From an uncultured Prosthecobacter sp. (lineage in GTDB: Bacteria > Verrucomicrobiota > Verrucomicrobiia > Verrucomicrobiales > Verrucomicrobiaceae), in assembly GCA_947523045.1 (NCBI GenBank), contig CANNUR010000129.1, forward strand, positions 1 through 7,985: DNA of 7,985 bases, in the 5' to 3' direction. Below are positions 6,409-7,985 of the stretch, in pieces. The translations under genes were made by a program, and so were the position numbers. Position 1 is the first letter of the stretch; every line of letters begins with the position of its first letter. The notes under the pieces were generated by a model. That model saw only the letters and a list, made by a program, of their open reading frames with translations, was not told where the DNA came from and made no database searches.

Positions 6409-7488
6409 ATGAAGCACGTTTTCCGCACCCTCCTCTGCATCACGGCTTTCGCCGTTCCCGCTTCCGCGCAGCAGTTCCGCGTCGCACAACCCGCCGGCGG
6501 CAGCCAGTATGTGCTGGCTCCCGCCGGCAGCACGGTGATCGTCGCCCCGCAGTTCCAGCGGCCGAGCGTTGGCACCTTCCAGGTCACCGGTGTGACCCTC
6601 GGGGGTGAGACGGCGACCCTGAACCTCAAGGGGCTGCCACCCCTGGACAGCTACGGTGCCCCCTTGCTGGACGATCAGTACAAGCCTGCAACCGACACCT
6701 ATTATGCCCTTGTCACCGCCGGTGACTGGACCGGTCTCTACTTTACCGTCACCGCCAACACGGCGACGACCCTGGAAGTCCAGACAGGTGGCCTGCCCGG
6801 CGGTCGCGCCAGCAGCGTGCGCTCGGTCGAAGTGCGGCCTTATTGGAACATTGAAACGCTTTTCCCGGCCTCGGTCGCCGAGGTGTCCTTCATTCCCACC
6901 ACGAATCCGAATGACGTGAAAACCCGGCTGGTGCTGGCACCGCTCACGCTTTCCGGCAATGAACAACCGCAGGAGGTTGGCGAGGCCTACTACTACAGCA
7001 GCGCCGTCTCCGGCTGGGTCAGCGCCGCGGATCCAGACTCGGCGGCGGGCAAGGTGCTGGTCGCTCCCGGCCGGTATTTCTACATGCAAAACACCAGCGC
7101 CGGCAGCTACCCGCTTGATGTCGTCATCGCCGGCAGCGTTTTGACAGCCCCGTTGCGTCAGAACCTGTACTCTTCTGCCGAGGAGGACACCGCCACCTGT
7201 TTCGCCCTGGCGCGCGCGTCCGACTACAAGCTTTCGCAGATCGGGTTCACCGACGCCAATTTCACCCCCAGCCTGAACCAGTCGCCGCTGGGTCGCAACG
7301 ATCTGCTCATCGTGGACGACGGCTTCGGCGGTGTGGGTGCCGTGTATTACCGATATAAGAACAAGTGGTACACAACCGGCAGCGCCCTGCCGGTCGATCC
7401 CGTCCTGCCGGCCGGCACCGCCTTTGGCGTGCTGAAGAAAGCCGGCCCGGGTCCGGCCAAGGTCTTGGTCAACCGCAACAACCTCTAA
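6409..7488 (+). CDS. Secreted TIGR02597-like protein
   Basis: This 359-residue protein has a clear Sec signal peptide (MKHVFRTLL, hydrophobic core, ASA before Gln21); Cys10 is not in a lipobox. The rest is Gly/Ser/Thr/Ala-rich beta-type sequence. The order of motifs, namely TLEVQTGGL, VRPYWNIETLFP, SFIPTTNPND, AYYYSS..SGWV, APGRYFYMQN, APLRQNLYS, NDLLIVDD, AVYYRYKNKWY and AGTAFGVLKKA, is that of a verrucomicrobial secreted family I recall as TIGR02597, whose function is unknown. Two halves repeat the pattern 'value/structure, then YYY-x-(5-8)-W, then P-G-x-(Y/F)': YYYSS at residue 194 and YYRYKNKWY at 313. It begins 17 bp after the sulfatase stop with no terminator between, so it is the third operon gene. 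No Shine-Dalgarno sequence is seen. It may be a surface or extracellular partner; a role with the sulfatase rests only on linkage. Confidence 0.8.
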   Translation: MKHVFRTLLCITAFAVPASAQQFRVAQPAGGSQYVLAPAGSTVIVAPQFQRPSVGTFQVTGVTLGGETATLNLKGLPPLDSYGAPLLDDQYKPATDTYYALVTAGDWTGLYFTVTANTATTLEVQTGGLPGGRASSVRSVEVRPYWNIETLFPASVAEVSFIPTTNPNDVKTRLVLAPLTLSGNEQPQEVGEAYYYSSAVSGWVSAADPDSAAGKVLVAPGRYFYMQNTSAGSYPLDVVIAGSVLTAPLRQNLYSSAEEDTATCFALARASDYKLSQIGFTDANFTPSLNQSPLGRNDLLIVDDGFGGVGAVYYRYKNKWYTTGSALPVDPVLPAGTAFGVLKKAGPGPAKVLVNRNNL

Positions 7489-7491
7489 AAC

Positions 7492-7567
7492 TGGTGGAGC
7501 CAAGGGGATTCGAACCCCTGACCTTCTCATTGCGAACGAGACGCTCTACCAACTGAGCTATGGCCCC
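7492..7567 (-). tRNA. tRNA-Ala (anticodon CGC)
   Basis: The minus strand folds into a full cloverleaf of 76 nt. The acceptor stem is GGGGCCA/TGGCTCC and contains the G3:U70 wobble pair that defines alanine identity. The D-arm is GCTC-AGTTGGTA-GAGC. The anticodon stem TCTCG/TGAGA closes the loop TTCGCAA, giving anticodon CGC for the GCG codon. The T-arm is AGGGG-TTCGAAT-CCCCT. Discriminator A73 and an encoded CCA are present. The tRNA 3' end is only 3 bp from the stop codon of the convergent TIGR02597-like gene. Confidence 0.97.
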
Positions 7568-7571
7568 AGAA

Positions 7572-7588
7572 CCGCGAACCGATCGCGG
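7572..7588 (-). other. Hairpin in the tRNA-Ala 5' leader
   Basis: CCGCGA (7572-7577) and TCGCGG (7583-7588) are perfectly complementary around a 5-nt loop. The hairpin ends 4 bp before the first base of the mature tRNA on the transcribed strand. There is no T-run. It may influence 5' leader processing by RNase P, or be incidental in GC-rich DNA. Confidence 0.35.
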
Positions 7589-7598
7589 ATGAGCCGTC

Positions 7599-7626
7599 AA
7601 TATGCGGTCGCCGGGCGCGGCGGCAA
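7599..7626 (-). promoter_or_regulatory. Possible sigma-70-type promoter for tRNA-Ala
   Basis: On the minus strand a TTGCCG -35 (7626-7621) and a CATATT -10 (7604-7599) are separated by 16 bp; each matches the consensus at four of six positions. Transcription would start near 7592, giving a leader of about 25 nt before the tRNA, a normal length. CATATT is part of the only A+T-rich patch in this gap. Confidence 0.4.
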
Positions 7627-7655
7627 GTGCTTTCTGGCGACTCTTGGCGCCCGCC

Positions 7656-7672
7656 CAGGCCCGGCGGGCCTG
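7656..7672 (-). terminator. GC-rich hairpin after the Ntn-hydrolase gene (possible terminator)
   Basis: CAGGCCCG (7656-7663) and CGGGCCTG (7665-7672) form a perfect 8-bp inverted repeat about one central base, which in RNA would be a 7-bp stem with a 3-nt loop. It starts 6 bp after the stop codon of the minus-strand peptidase gene. No T-run follows on that strand, so it is at best a non-canonical terminator or a 3'-end protecting stem. Confidence 0.4.
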
Positions 7673-7678
7673 ATCGCT

Positions 7679-7985
7679 TCAGCGCTTGCGGCGACGCGTC
7701 TTGGTGGCGGCCTTGGCCGGCTCGGCGTTGGCCAGCGGGCAGTGATGGATCTCAAATGGCGCGCCGGTGGCGCTGTCGAATTCGGCGGCCGCCTGCAGGC
7801 CGATGCGGACGACTTCCTCGGCGGTCGCGCAACGGTCGTAGGCGGCGCTCATGGCGCCGAGGGCGTAGTCGCGCCCCGAACCGGCGGCCCAGAACTTGTG
7901 GAACTGCTGGGCGCTGCGGTAGGAGTAGAGCGCGAAGATGCCCTGCGGATTGGCGAGCAGGCCGTAGAACTGGGTGGTCTCGTAC
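7679..7985 (-). CDS. Proteasome-type (HslV-fold) Ntn-hydrolase, C-terminal part (starts outside the window)
   Basis: The last 101 residues of a protein are seen, ending with TGA at 7681-7679; the start is beyond the right edge. The segment FWAAGSGRDYALGAMSAAYD followed by AEEVVRIGLQAAAEFDSATG matches the GSG-x-x-YAL-x-A strand-helix element of the proteasome beta/HslV superfamily and the long helix after it. These Ntn-hydrolases use an N-terminal Thr, which lies outside the window. The GSGRDYALGAM form, the EFD-x-(2)-TG ending and FEIHH are closer to the HslV-like peptidases found without an HslU partner than to classic HslV (GSGGNYALAAA). After the fold comes an Ala/Lys tail ending in TRRRKR, absent from ordinary HslV. 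The peptidase superfamily is well supported; the exact subfamily and substrate are not. Confidence 0.7.
   Translation of the reverse strand, partial: YETTQFYGLLANPQGIFALYSYRSAQQFHKFWAAGSGRDYALGAMSAAYDRCATAEEVVRIGLQAAAEFDSATGAPFEIHHCPLANAEPAKAATKTRRRKR

Noticed and set aside
6322..7530. 402-codon minus-strand frame opposite the TIGR02597-like gene
   Set aside because: It begins inside the tRNA gene (MRRSGVRIPLAPP is another typical tRNA-derived false start) and has no domain.
7365..7556. Plus-strand ORF whose C-terminal part reads VEPRGFEPLTF
   Set aside because: This string is the well-known false protein made by translating the antisense of a tRNA gene; here it is the complement of tRNA-Ala.

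Overview
The window comes from a GC-rich bacterium. The best guess is Verrucomicrobiota (Opitutus-like). Three things point there: a secreted protein of the type I recall as TIGR02597, a sulfatase C-terminal module ending in an 'FYRL' motif of a kind common in secreted proteins of that phylum, and a sulfatase paired with its own maturase. The assignment is inference from protein style and was not tested by a search.

Layout. (1) Positions 1-840, minus strand: the N-terminal third of the disaggregase ClpB, cut off by the window edge just before the catalytic part of Walker B. (2) Positions 841-1072: a divergent intergenic region, richer in A+T than the genes, with short direct and inverted repeats. 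(3) Positions 1073-2806, plus strand: a LOG-family nucleotide phosphoribohydrolase-like protein followed by an alpha/beta hydrolase. (4) Positions 2899-7488, plus strand: an apparent operon of a radical-SAM anaerobic sulfatase maturase (anSME), a possible 27-residue ORF, a Tat-exported Cys-type sulfatase with an extra C-terminal module, and a signal-peptide-bearing TIGR02597-like protein. (5) Positions 7492-7567, minus strand: tRNA-Ala(CGC), facing the operon head-on only 3 bp after its last stop codon. (6) Positions 7679-7985, minus strand: the C-terminal end of a proteasome/HslV-fold Ntn-hydrolase, cut by the window edge.

How the genes work together. The maturase would convert Cys104 of the sulfatase (in CTPSR) to formylglycine in the cytoplasm. 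The sulfatase would then leave by the Tat route, and the third gene's product by a Sec-type signal peptide. This reads as a small module for desulfating an extracellular sulfated substrate, but no glycosidase, transporter or regulator in the window identifies that substrate. The flanking ClpB and Ntn-hydrolase are proteostasis genes on the opposite strand and need not be connected with it. Most starts lack a clear Shine-Dalgarno sequence; the 27-residue ORF is one of the few that has one.
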